From contig CAIYRJ010000360.1 in NCBI GenBank assembly GCA_903928615.1, forward strand, positions 1-7,009: a stretch of DNA of 7,009 nt, read 5' to 3'. Position numbers and translations under genes: made by a program. Below are positions 1 through 5,731 of this stretch, one piece after another; the first letter of the stretch is position 1; each line of letters opens with the position of its first letter. The stretch comes from an uncultured Actinomycetes bacterium (lineage in GTDB: Bacteria; Actinomycetota; Thermoleophilia; Miltoncostaeales; Miltoncostaeaceae). The notes under the pieces are model-generated. The model was not told where the DNA came from and searched no databases. It was given only the letters and a program-made list of their open reading frames with translations.

Positions 1-2
1 CG

Positions 3-764
3 ATGACCCCCGAGCAGGCAGCGCCCAACCTGCGCAAGTGGAACATCGCCCTGGCGATCCTCCATGCGGCCCAGGGCGTGGCGATCTTGCTGCTGTCCAA
101 CGGGTTCACGCTCGGCGTGACCATCCCGTACATGACCGGACCGCCCGGAAGCCCGGTGCTGGGGAGCGAGCCGGTGTGGCAGGTGCCGCTGGCCACTTTC
201 ATCGCCATCTTCCTGTTCCTGGCGGCGGCCGACCATCTGATCTGCGCCCTGCCCGGCGCGGAGCGCTGGTACATCGCCAACCTCGGGCGCGGCACCAACC
301 CGCTGCGCTGGTGGGAGTACTCGGTGAGCGCGTCGCTGATGATCGTGCTCATCGCGCTGATCAGCAGCGTCGACCAGGTGACGGCGCTCATCGCGATCTT
401 CGGCGCGAACGTGGGGATGATCCTGTTCGGGCTCGCGATGGAGCAGCGCAACCCGGCGGGCACCACCAAGGTCGACTGGCGGCCGTTCACCTACGGCTGC
501 GTGGTGGGCGCCTTCCCGTGGGTGGCGATCGGCCTGGTGCTCGTGCGCGCGCAGATCGACGCCGGGGTGCCCGTGGCCATCTGGGCCATCTACATCTCGC
601 TGTTCGTCCTGTTCTTCACCTTCGCGCTGAACATGTGGCTGCACTACGCGCGCAAGGGGCGGTGGGCGAACATCGTCTCGTACGAGAAGACCTACCTCGT
701 GCTGTCGCTGGTGGCGAAGTCGCTGCTGGCCTGGCAGATCTTCGCGGCGGCGCTCGCGGGATGA
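3..764 (+). CDS. Heliorhodopsin (retinal-binding seven-helix membrane protein)
   Basis: This 253-residue protein is a heliorhodopsin, a retinal photoreceptor family distinct from type 1 rhodopsins and inserted with its N-terminus in the cytoplasm. Seven hydrophobic segments lie at about residues 14-32, 62-83, 104-122, 126-146, 160-182, 189-212 and 228-251. The helix 7 signature SLVAKSLLAWQIF places the Schiff-base lysine at K239. Helix 3 carries RWWEYS, with E105 as the likely counterion and R102 before it. H21 and H78 match the two conserved histidines of the type member 48C12, and S235 matches its serine near the Schiff base. All are offset by two residues, so nothing essential is missing. 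Heliorhodopsins generally do not pump ions; a sensory or regulatory role is proposed for the family. The ATG is two bases from the window edge; the short polar N-terminus fits the family, but an upstream start or ribosome binding site cannot be examined. The stop overlaps the next gene. Confidence 0.95.
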   Translation: MTPEQAAPNLRKWNIALAILHAAQGVAILLLSNGFTLGVTIPYMTGPPGSPVLGSEPVWQVPLATFIAIFLFLAAADHLICALPGAERWYIANLGRGTNPLRWWEYSVSASLMIVLIALISSVDQVTALIAIFGANVGMILFGLAMEQRNPAGTTKVDWRPFTYGCVVGAFPWVAIGLVLVRAQIDAGVPVAIWAIYISLFVLFFTFALNMWLHYARKGRWANIVSYEKTYLVLSLVAKSLLAWQIFAAALAG

Positions 765-1099
765 TCGGCTGGCTCACCGCGAGCGAGGCCGACCCCGAGG
801 CCTATCGCATGCCGGTGATCGTGGCTGCGCTGTTCGTGCTGATCCCGGCTGCGATGGTGCCGGTGATGGGCTTCGGGGCGATCGCCACCGGATCGCATGG
901 CGCCGGCTGGGCGCTGATCGCGGGCACCTTCGCCGCGCTCGGCGCCATCGGCACCGCGGCCATCGTGGTGGCCATCCCGGCCGCGGCCACGCGAATGCGC
1001 CCCCCGGTGCCCGCGCTCCTCGTGGCGGGCGGCACCACCCTGGCCCTGATCGCGGGCATCCTGCTGGTGCCCGTGCTGATGGCCGCGATGGCGAACTGA
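761..1099 (+). CDS. Small three-helix membrane protein coupled to heliorhodopsin, unknown function
   Basis: I do not recognise this 112-residue protein. It begins MIGWLTASEADPEAYRMP, a short polar, acidic N-terminus. Three hydrophobic segments follow at about residues 17-42, 48-75 and 84-110, rich in alanine, glycine, valine and isoleucine, with a short basic proline-rich turn (TRMRPP, 78-82) between the second and third. There is no signal peptide cleavage site, cysteine or obvious catalytic motif. Its ATG at 761 overlaps the heliorhodopsin TGA as ATGA and no good Shine-Dalgarno precedes it, so translation probably depends on ribosomes finishing the heliorhodopsin. The same frame stays open far upstream, but that part runs antisense-like through the heliorhodopsin gene in a different frame and reads as a GC-rich shadow. 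The coupling suggests a partner made in step with the photoreceptor, for instance a helper, anchor or signal relay. That role is inference. A spurious frame is less likely because its composition is clearly membrane-like and it ends exactly before a large hairpin. Confidence 0.75.
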   Translation: MIGWLTASEADPEAYRMPVIVAALFVLIPAAMVPVMGFGAIATGSHGAGWALIAGTFAALGAIGTAAIVVAIPAAATRMRPPVPALLVAGGTTLALIAGILLVPVLMAAMAN

Positions 1100-1183
1100 G
1101 CCCCAACCCCGGTGTCAGGCACTTAACCAAACGCGCGCGCAATGCGTGACGCCGGGTTAAGTGCCTGACACCGGGGTTGGGGC
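1100..1183. repeat. Perfect 29-bp inverted repeat with 26-nt loop (REP/MITE-like or terminator hairpin)
   Basis: Positions 1100-1128 are exactly complementary to 1155-1183, leaving a 26-base loop with an alternating CG run. The arms contain GTGTCAGGCAC and GTGCCTGACAC, flanked by a C/A-rich outer end and TTAACC inside. The element starts on the base after the stop codon of the three-helix protein. Five more pairs (1092-1096 with 1184-1188) can form if the stop codon bulges out. No T-run follows, so it is not a classical intrinsic terminator, although such a stem would stall transcription or protect the 3' end. The core resembles palindromic repeats I recall as dispersed in many bacterial genomes, hence the REP or non-autonomous element suggestion. 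I see no target duplication and no second copy in the window. Confidence 0.85.
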
Positions 1184-1210
1184 GTTCGTCACCCCCGGGG
1201 GTCCCGCGCA

Positions 1211-1239
1211 TTGCCCCGGGGAGGGGGCATGGCTAGCAT
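1211..1239 (+). promoter_or_regulatory. Candidate sigma-70-type promoter for korAB
   Basis: TTGCCC at 1211-1216 and TAGCAT at 1234-1239 are separated by exactly 17 bases, the preferred spacing for a housekeeping sigma factor. Initiation would fall near 1246, giving a leader of about 100 bases before the korA start. It lies just beyond the inverted repeat, where a new transcription unit is expected. The boxes match the consensus only partly and the call rests on pattern alone. Confidence 0.4.
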
Positions 1240-1280
1240 CCCCGCGGCAAATGGACCGGCACGTCCGCGGTGTCCCGAAT

Positions 1281-1344
1281 CCTCCAGGGGCCTGCCGATC
1301 CGCCATCCGGGCGACGCGCGTCCCGGGTGCAATCTCTATGGAGG
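1281..1344 (+). promoter_or_regulatory. korA ribosome binding site and possible SD-sequestering leader fold
   Basis: GGAGG at 1340-1344 is the korA Shine-Dalgarno sequence, four bases before the TTG start, a tight spacing. CCTCCA at 1281-1286 is exactly complementary to TGGAGG at 1339-1344. Between them a hairpin can form from 1304-1311 with 1322-1329 (eight pairs, one G-U). Together they would give a nested fold hiding the ribosome binding site. The Shine-Dalgarno assignment is solid; the fold is a hypothesis, since short complementary stretches are common in GC-rich DNA and no known riboswitch class was recognised. Confidence 0.4.
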
Positions 1345-1348
1345 CACG

Positions 1349-3070
1349 TTGTCCGCACGGAATTCCGTCGTAGTCCGCCTTGCAGGTGAGTCCGGCGAGG
1401 GCGTCATCTCCTGCGGGGACATCCTCACGCAGGCCGCCGCCCGCGGCGGGTACTACACCCAGACGTTCCGCACGTTCCCCGCCGAGATCAAGGGCGGCCC
1501 GTGCATGTACCAGTTCCGCCTGAGCGATGAGCCCATCTGGAGCCATGGCCAGGACGTCGACCTGCTGGTGTGCTTCAACCAGGAGGCCTGGGACCTCAAC
1601 TGGGACTCCCTGGGGCCCGAGGGCGTGATCCTCTACGACTCGGTCGAGGTGACGATCCCCGACGAGTACCTCGACCGCGCCCGCCCCGTGCGCATGGATG
1701 AGCTCGCCAAGGAGATCGGCGGCTCCACCCGCGCGAAGAACATGGTGGCCGCCGGCGCCATCACGGCTGTGATCGACTTCGACACCACGCCCATCGAGGA
1801 GCTGGTGCTGCGTCGCTATGCCCACAAGGAGGGCGTCGCCGACGCCAACATCGCCGCGCTGCACGCCGGCGCCGAGGAGTCGGCCGACCTCAAGGGCCGC
1901 TACCCGCTGGTGCCGCCGGTGGAGGTCGAGGAAGACCGCATGCTCATCTCGGGCAACCAGGCCATCGCCGTCGGCGCCGTGGCCGCGGGCGTGAACTACT
2001 TCGCCGGCTACCCCATCACGCCGGCCTCGGACATCCTCGAGTGGCTCTCGGTGCGCCTGCCCCAGGTGGGCGGGCTCACCATCCAGTGCGAGGACGAGAT
2101 CGCCTCCCTTGCCTCGGTCGTCGGCGCCTCGTACACCGGCGCCAAGGCCATGACGGCCACCTCGGGCCCGGGCATCTCGCTCATGAACGAACTCATCGGC
2201 TACGCCGGCACGGCGGAGATCCCGGTGGTCATCGTGGACGCCCAGCGCGGCGGCCCGTCCACCGGCCTTCCCACCAAGACCGAGCAGAGCGACCTCAACC
2301 AGGCGCTCTACGGCAGCCATGGCGAGGCCCCGCGCGTGGTGATCGCCCCGGTGTCGGTGGAGGACTGCTTCTACTCGATCGTGGACGCCTTCAACTACGC
2401 CGAGGAGTTCCAGGTGCCGGTGCTGCTTCTCACCGACCAGGGCCTGGCCACGCGCCTCGAGGTGATCCACCGCCCCGACCCCGAGAAGCTCAACATCGTG
2501 CAGCGCAAGACCTCGGCCGGCATCGCCCGCGAGGACTACAAGCGCTACGAGTACACCGAGAGCGGCGTCTCGCCCATGGGCCTGCCCGGCGAGCCCAACG
2601 GCATGTACGTGGCCACGGGCATCGAGCACGACGAGTACGGCCACCCGGGCTACACGCCGGAGATCCACCTCGGCATGCAGACCAAGCGCCTCGGCAAGCT
2701 GGAGCCCATCCGCGAGACCTCGCGCGTGGCCACCCACGGCGAGGCCCAGCCGGAGGACATCGCGTTCATCGGCTTCGGATCCACCTTCGGCCCGGTGCGC
2801 GAGGCGGTCGACCGCCTCGCCGAGCAGGGCCTGTCGGTCGGCGCCTTCTACCCGCGCGTGCTCGGGCCGTTCCCGGCCAGCCGCGTGGAGACGTTCGTCG
2901 CCAACGCGAAGCGCATCATCGTCCCCGAGGTGAACTACACCGGGCAGCTCGCCCGGCTCATCAAGGCCGAGACGAACATCAACGAGTTGGAGAGCGTCGC
3001 CAAGTGCGACGGGCTCCCGTTCACCGCAGAGGCCATCATCGACCTCGCTGCCCAGGAGGTAGCCGCATGA
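1349..3070 (+). CDS. korA: 2-oxoacid (2-oxoglutarate):ferredoxin oxidoreductase, fused gamma-alpha subunit
   Basis: This 573-residue protein is the large subunit of a cytoplasmic two-subunit 2-oxoacid:ferredoxin oxidoreductase that oxidatively decarboxylates a 2-oxoacid to its acyl-CoA and reduces ferredoxin. The N-terminal gamma domain (about 1-190) opens with GESGEG (13-18). The alpha domain begins near 198 and contains GYPITPAS (from 220), EDE (248-250), TSGPG (271-275) and QRGGPSTGLPT (299-309), all typical of the family. A C-terminal PFOR domain II starts near 474 (IGFGST). The gamma-alpha fusion is the KorA arrangement of aerobic actinobacteria, which favours 2-oxoglutarate; 2-oxoacid specificity cannot be read directly. 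No ATG or GTG lies in frame nearby; TTG at 1349 is chosen because GGAGG precedes it and the protein then starts two to four residues before the conserved gamma strand. Its stop overlaps korB as ATGA, so the two subunits are translationally coupled. Confidence 0.93.
   Translation: MSARNSVVVRLAGESGEGVISCGDILTQAAARGGYYTQTFRTFPAEIKGGPCMYQFRLSDEPIWSHGQDVDLLVCFNQEAWDLNWDSLGPEGVILYDSVEVTIPDEYLDRARPVRMDELAKEIGGSTRAKNMVAAGAITAVIDFDTTPIEELVLRRYAHKEGVADANIAALHAGAEESADLKGRYPLVPPVEVEEDRMLISGNQAIAVGAVAAGVNYFAGYPITPASDILEWLSVRLPQVGGLTIQCEDEIASLASVVGASYTGAKAMTATSGPGISLMNELIGYAGTAEIPVVIVDAQRGGPSTGLPTKTEQSDLNQALYGSHGEAPRVVIAPVSVEDCFYSIVDAFNYAEEFQVPVLLLTDQGLATRLEVIHRPDPEKLNIVQRKTSAGIAREDYKRYEYTESGVSPMGLPGEPNGMYVATGIEHDEYGHPGYTPEIHLGMQTKRLGKLEPIRETSRVATHGEAQPEDIAFIGFGSTFGPVREAVDRLAEQGLSVGAFYPRVLGPFPASRVETFVANAKRIIVPEVNYTGQLARLIKAETNINELESVAKCDGLPFTAEAIIDLAAQEVAA
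3054..3060 (+). promoter_or_regulatory. Strong ribosome binding site of korB
   Basis: AGGAGGT lies six bases before the korB ATG, inside the last codons of korA. It is a near-perfect Shine-Dalgarno sequence at good spacing and fixes the korB start. Such a site allows korB to be translated both by coupling and by fresh initiation. Confidence 0.8.
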
Positions 3071-3930
3071 GCACCAGGAAGCCCAACGACTACAAGTCGG
3101 AGCTCAAGCCCATCTGGTGCCCCGGATGCGGCGACTTCGGCGTGCTGGCGTCGCTCTACCGCTCCATGGCCGACATGGATCTCGACCCCGCCAAGACCGT
3201 CATCGTCTCGGGCATCGGCTGCTCGAGCCGCCTGCCGCACTTCGCCAGCACCTACGGCGTGCACACCCTGCACGGCCGTCCGCTGCCGGTGGCGATGGGC
3301 GTCAAGCTGGCCAACCCCGACCTCACGGTCATCGCGGTGGGTGGCGACGGCGACGGCTTCGCCATCGGGGCCGGGCACTTCCCGCACGCCTCGCGCCGCA
3401 ACATCGACGTCACCTACCTCGTGATGGACAACGAGATCTACGGCCTCACCAAGGGCCAGGCCTCGCCGACGTCCCTCTTCGAGCAGAAGGCGCCGTCCAC
3501 GCCCTTCGGCAACCCCGAGGACCCGCTCAACCCGCTGGCCCTGGCCATCGCGGCCGGTGCCTCGTTCGTGGCCCGCGGCGCGTCGTTCAACACGAAGGCC
3601 CTCACCGAGCTCATCACCCAGGCGGTGGAGCACAAGGGCTTCTCGTACATCGACGCCATGTCGCCGTGCACCACTTTCAACAACACGCAGGAGTCGTGGA
3701 AGGACGCCGTCACCGACGTCGCCCCCGACCACGACCCCACCGACCGCGTGAAGGCCTTCGACCTGGCCCTTCGCGGCGGCTTCTCGCTGGGCATCCTGTA
3801 CCGCCAGGAGCGCACCACGCAGACCGAGCGCTACAAGGCGATCCTCGAGCAGGCCAAGCCGAGCGACGTCAACGTGATGCTCGACGGCTTCAACGCCCGC
3901 AAGGGCGCGGCCATCGGCAAGCCGGCCTAG
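3067..3930 (+). CDS. korB: 2-oxoacid (2-oxoglutarate):ferredoxin oxidoreductase, beta subunit
   Basis: This 287-residue protein is the thiamine-diphosphate and iron-sulfur subunit of the complex with KorA. WCPGCGDFGVL (17-27) and GIGCSS (49-54) open the domain. The thiamine-diphosphate and metal site is GDGD (93-96) followed by DNEIYGLTKGQ (121-131) and SPT. Cysteines C18, C21 and C52, plus C201 in MSPCTTF, are the expected four ligands of the single [4Fe-4S] cluster. The length is normal for KorB. There is no fused ferredoxin (delta) domain and no delta gene beside it, as in the two-subunit enzymes of aerobes. Cytoplasmic; it passes electrons to a ferredoxin encoded elsewhere. It ends the plus-strand operon, 19 bases before a strong hairpin. 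The family is certain; 2-oxoglutarate as substrate rather than pyruvate or another 2-oxoacid is inferred from the fused KorA. Confidence 0.93.
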   Translation: MSTRKPNDYKSELKPIWCPGCGDFGVLASLYRSMADMDLDPAKTVIVSGIGCSSRLPHFASTYGVHTLHGRPLPVAMGVKLANPDLTVIAVGGDGDGFAIGAGHFPHASRRNIDVTYLVMDNEIYGLTKGQASPTSLFEQKAPSTPFGNPEDPLNPLALAIAAGASFVARGASFNTKALTELITQAVEHKGFSYIDAMSPCTTFNNTQESWKDAVTDVAPDHDPTDRVKAFDLALRGGFSLGILYRQERTTQTERYKAILEQAKPSDVNVMLDGFNARKGAAIGKPA

Positions 3931-3956
3931 GCGCCAGCCGGCACCGACTGATGTGC

Positions 3957-3984
3957 CCTCGGGCCCGCTTCGGCGGGCCCGAGG
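3957..3984. terminator. UUCG-capped hairpin between convergent genes, likely bidirectional terminator
   Basis: Bases 3957-3968 pair perfectly with 3973-3984 around a TTCG loop, a 12-bp stem almost entirely G-C. With one bulged C at 3956, six further pairs (3950-3955 with 3985-3990, one G-U) extend it. It lies 26 bases after the korB stop and touches the stop codon of the convergent DUF4389 gene, so it could end transcripts from both sides. No T-run follows on either strand, common for hairpins in high-GC actinobacteria, where termination may be less sharp. Confidence 0.75.
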
Positions 3985-3988
3985 CGCA

Positions 3989-4618
3989 TCATGGCTTGAG
4001 CGAGAACGGCGGGTAGCGGTCGGTGGCCAGCAGGAAGGCGTAGCCGGTCACCCGGGTCCCCCACCGCAGGAAGCCCTCGACGAAGTCGAAGAGGCCACGC
4101 GGGTAGCGACCGGTGAAGAGGATCGCGAACCACGCGAAGATCACGGCGAAAACCGCGGCGATCCCGACGAACACCAGCACGATGATGTGCGGGATCACCA
4201 GGATCCACTTCACGAGCGGCAGGAACCGGTTGAGGTCGCGCTGCACGTCGGGGTAGTCGATGTCGAGTCGTACCGACTGCTGCTCGTCGGTGGACGGGTA
4301 GCGGTCGTCCATCACGGCGAGGTACACCGCCACGCGCGTGCTGAATCGGTAGAGCTCGCGATTCCAGTCGAACCACCAGCGCGGGTACTTCTGGCGGAAG
4401 AGGATCATCAGCAGCGGCGCGAGGAACAACAGCCCGCCGCCCGCGACGATCGCCGTGGTGCCATTCACTGCGAGGGTGCTGCCCGATACCAGCGCGAGCA
4501 CGATTGCGATGGGGATGATCCACACGAGCCGCAGCAGCGTGCTGAGCCGGTTGAGCTTCCGGTCGGGGTAGTCCACCGACAGGCGCACCGGGTACGGAGT
4601 GGTTTCCTGGGTCGTCAT
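3989..4618 (-). CDS. DUF4389 membrane protein with two tandem copies of the domain
   Basis: The 209-residue protein consists of two related halves. VRLSVDYPD (11-19) recurs as VRLDIDYPD (116-124). YPRWWFDW...RFSTRVAVYLAVMDDRYP (79-108) recurs as YPRGLFDF...RWGTRVTGYAFLLATDRYP (172-203). Each half contains a hydrophobic stretch between these motifs (about 28-75 and 134-169), so both halves insert in the membrane with their conserved YP motifs at the interface. This pattern is that of DUF4389, an uncharacterised family common in actinobacteria; no reaction can be named. The ATG at 4618 is chosen because MTTQETTPYPVRL starts just before the first domain. An upstream in-frame ATG at 4660 would add 14 poorly conserved-looking residues. 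Neither has a clear Shine-Dalgarno. It lies 55 bases downstream of the lipoprotein gene on the same strand and may be the distal gene of the purK operon or have its own promoter. Confidence 0.85.
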   Translation of the reverse strand: MTTQETTPYPVRLSVDYPDRKLNRLSTLLRLVWIIPIAIVLALVSGSTLAVNGTTAIVAGGGLLFLAPLLMILFRQKYPRWWFDWNRELYRFSTRVAVYLAVMDDRYPSTDEQQSVRLDIDYPDVQRDLNRFLPLVKWILVIPHIIVLVFVGIAAVFAVIFAWFAILFTGRYPRGLFDFVEGFLRWGTRVTGYAFLLATDRYPPFSLKP

Positions 4619-4673
4619 GGCCGCGTGTGTATCAAGGGGCAACGTGGCGCCGCCCACCATCGGTCGGGGGGTG

Positions 4674-5228
4674 TCAGCCTCCCTGCGGCGCGGTGGCGCT
4701 TCCCGCCCCGGCGCAGGCGCGCAGTCCGATGTCCGCGGCGCGCGACGCCATGAACACCTGGGCCTCCTGCATGCGGGCCGTGGCGTCGGAGTTGACGATC
4801 TCGATCGCCTCGCGGTCGGTGGCGGCCAGCAGGACGTTCTCGTCGGCGTTCTGCGCGGTGGCCCGGTAGGCCTCCACGATCTCGGTCCATGGCGATCGCA
4901 GGTCGGCCGGGGGGTTCAGCGCGCCGGCCTCGTCGAGCAGGCGGTGCCAGGCGTCCGCCACGGCGGGGTAGTACCGCCGCGCCTCGGCGATGCTGTCGGT
5001 GGGAGGGGTGCCGAGGCGCCCGAGGCGGGAGTAGAGCCGCGTGCAGGCGGCGTCGGCGCGCGCCCTGAACTCCGTGGGCGAGAGCACGGGGCCGGTCGCC
5101 GCCGGCGTGGTGACGGTGGGCACGGTGACCGGCTGGCGATCCAGCGGACCGCATCCCGCGAGCGGCATCAGCAGGGCGCCCAGCGTTGCCCCCGCGGCCA
5201 CGGCCACGGCGGCGGCACGGCGCCTCAC
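4674..5228 (-). CDS. Small secreted lipoprotein, unknown function
   Basis: The 184-residue product starts [10 protein letters not shown], with three arginines, a hydrophobic core and the lipobox LAGC, so C26 should be lipidated and the mature protein anchored outside the membrane. A threonine/proline-rich linker (about 32-50) leads to a mostly helical domain. Mature cysteines C62 and C172 lie at its two ends and could form a disulfide. I know similar small actinobacterial lipoproteins but no named function. The GTG start overlaps the purE stop as GTGA, and GGGGAGG sits about ten bases upstream. The start is supported by the signal peptide, which begins exactly there. The tight linkage to purine genes is probably operon packing rather than a shared pathway. 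The C-terminal GSATAPQGG tail looks disordered. Confidence 0.8.
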   Translation of the reverse strand: MRRRAAAVAVAAGATLGALLMPLAGCGPLDRQPVTVPTVTTPAATGPVLSPTEFRARADAACTRLYSRLGRLGTPPTDSIAEARRYYPAVADAWHRLLDEAGALNPPADLRSPWTEIVEAYRATAQNADENVLLAATDREAIEIVNSDATARMQEAQVFMASRAADIGLRACAGAGSATAPQGG

Positions 5229-5731
5229 GACTCCGCGGCCTCCCCGCGCACGCGGGCGTCCGCATCCAGCGCCATCTGCTTCATCTCATCGGTGCGGGTC
5301 TGCACCCGGGCGGCCAGGTCGGGGTCGCCCAGCGCCAGGATGCGCGCGGCGAGCAGCCCCGCGTTGGTGGCGTTGTCCACGGCAACGGTGGCCACGGGCA
5401 CTCCACGCGGCATCTGCACGATCGAGAGGAGGCTGTCCATCCCCGAGAGCGCGCTGGTGCGCACGGGCACGCCGATCACCGGCAGGATCGTCACCGACGC
5501 CAGCATGCCGGGGAGGTGCGCGGCGCCCCCGGCGCCGGCGATGATCACCTTGATGCCCCGGCCGGCGGCGTCCTTGCCGTACTCGATCATCTCCTCGGGC
5601 GTGCGGTGCGCGCTGGTCACCCGTACCTCGTGCGGCACCCCCAACTCGCCCAGCACGTCCACGGCCGACTGCATCACGGGCAGGTCGCTGTCCGAGCCCA
5701 TCACCACGCCCACGATGGGCTGGTCGCTCAC
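5225..5731 (-). CDS. purE: N5-carboxyaminoimidazole ribonucleotide mutase
   Basis: This 168-residue cytoplasmic enzyme converts N5-CAIR to CAIR in de novo purine synthesis, using the product of PurK. The class I PurE signatures are all present: GSDSD (12-16) for nucleotide binding, SAHRTP (40-45) with the active-site H42, and [10 protein letters not shown] (66-75). The length is typical, and class I is confirmed by the adjacent purK; class II enzymes work without it. The GTG start overlaps the purK stop as GTGA and has no strong Shine-Dalgarno, so expression is probably coupled to purK. Its own stop overlaps the lipoprotein start the same way. The C-terminal extension after about residue 155 is variable in the family. 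Confidence 0.96.
   Translation of the reverse strand: MSDQPIVGVVMGSDSDLPVMQSAVDVLGELGVPHEVRVTSAHRTPEEMIEYGKDAAGRGIKVIIAGAGGAAHLPGMLASVTILPVIGVPVRTSALSGMDSLLSIVQMPRGVPVATVAVDNATNAGLLAARILALGDPDLAARVQTRTDEMKQMALDADARVRGEAAES

Noticed and set aside
38..760. In-frame upstream extension of the three-helix protein through the heliorhodopsin gene
   Set aside because: The extension is arginine-rich and shifted relative to an intact heliorhodopsin. Membrane-like composition begins only after the ATG at 761.
1251..1373. Possible 40-codon upstream ORF overlapping the korA start
   Set aside because: No Shine-Dalgarno, no recognisable peptide pattern, and short open frames are expected in this GC range.
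1157..2737. Long minus-strand open frame (526 codons) opposite korA
   Set aside because: It lies opposite a gene with full KorA motifs, reads as low-complexity H/G/A/R/V-rich protein and has no recognisable domain: a high-GC antisense shadow.
2041..3066. In-frame upstream extension of korB into korA
   Set aside because: The extension is arginine/proline-rich shadow of korA in another frame. AGGAGGT and the ATG at 3067 mark the true korB start.
3921..3942. Inverted GCCGGC pair around the korB stop codon
   Set aside because: Six-base GC palindromes are common by chance here and a much stronger hairpin follows at 3957-3984.
4669..4676. GGTGTCAG resembling the core of the long inverted repeat
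   Set aside because: Only eight bases match, there is no complementary arm, and the match includes the lipoprotein stop codon.
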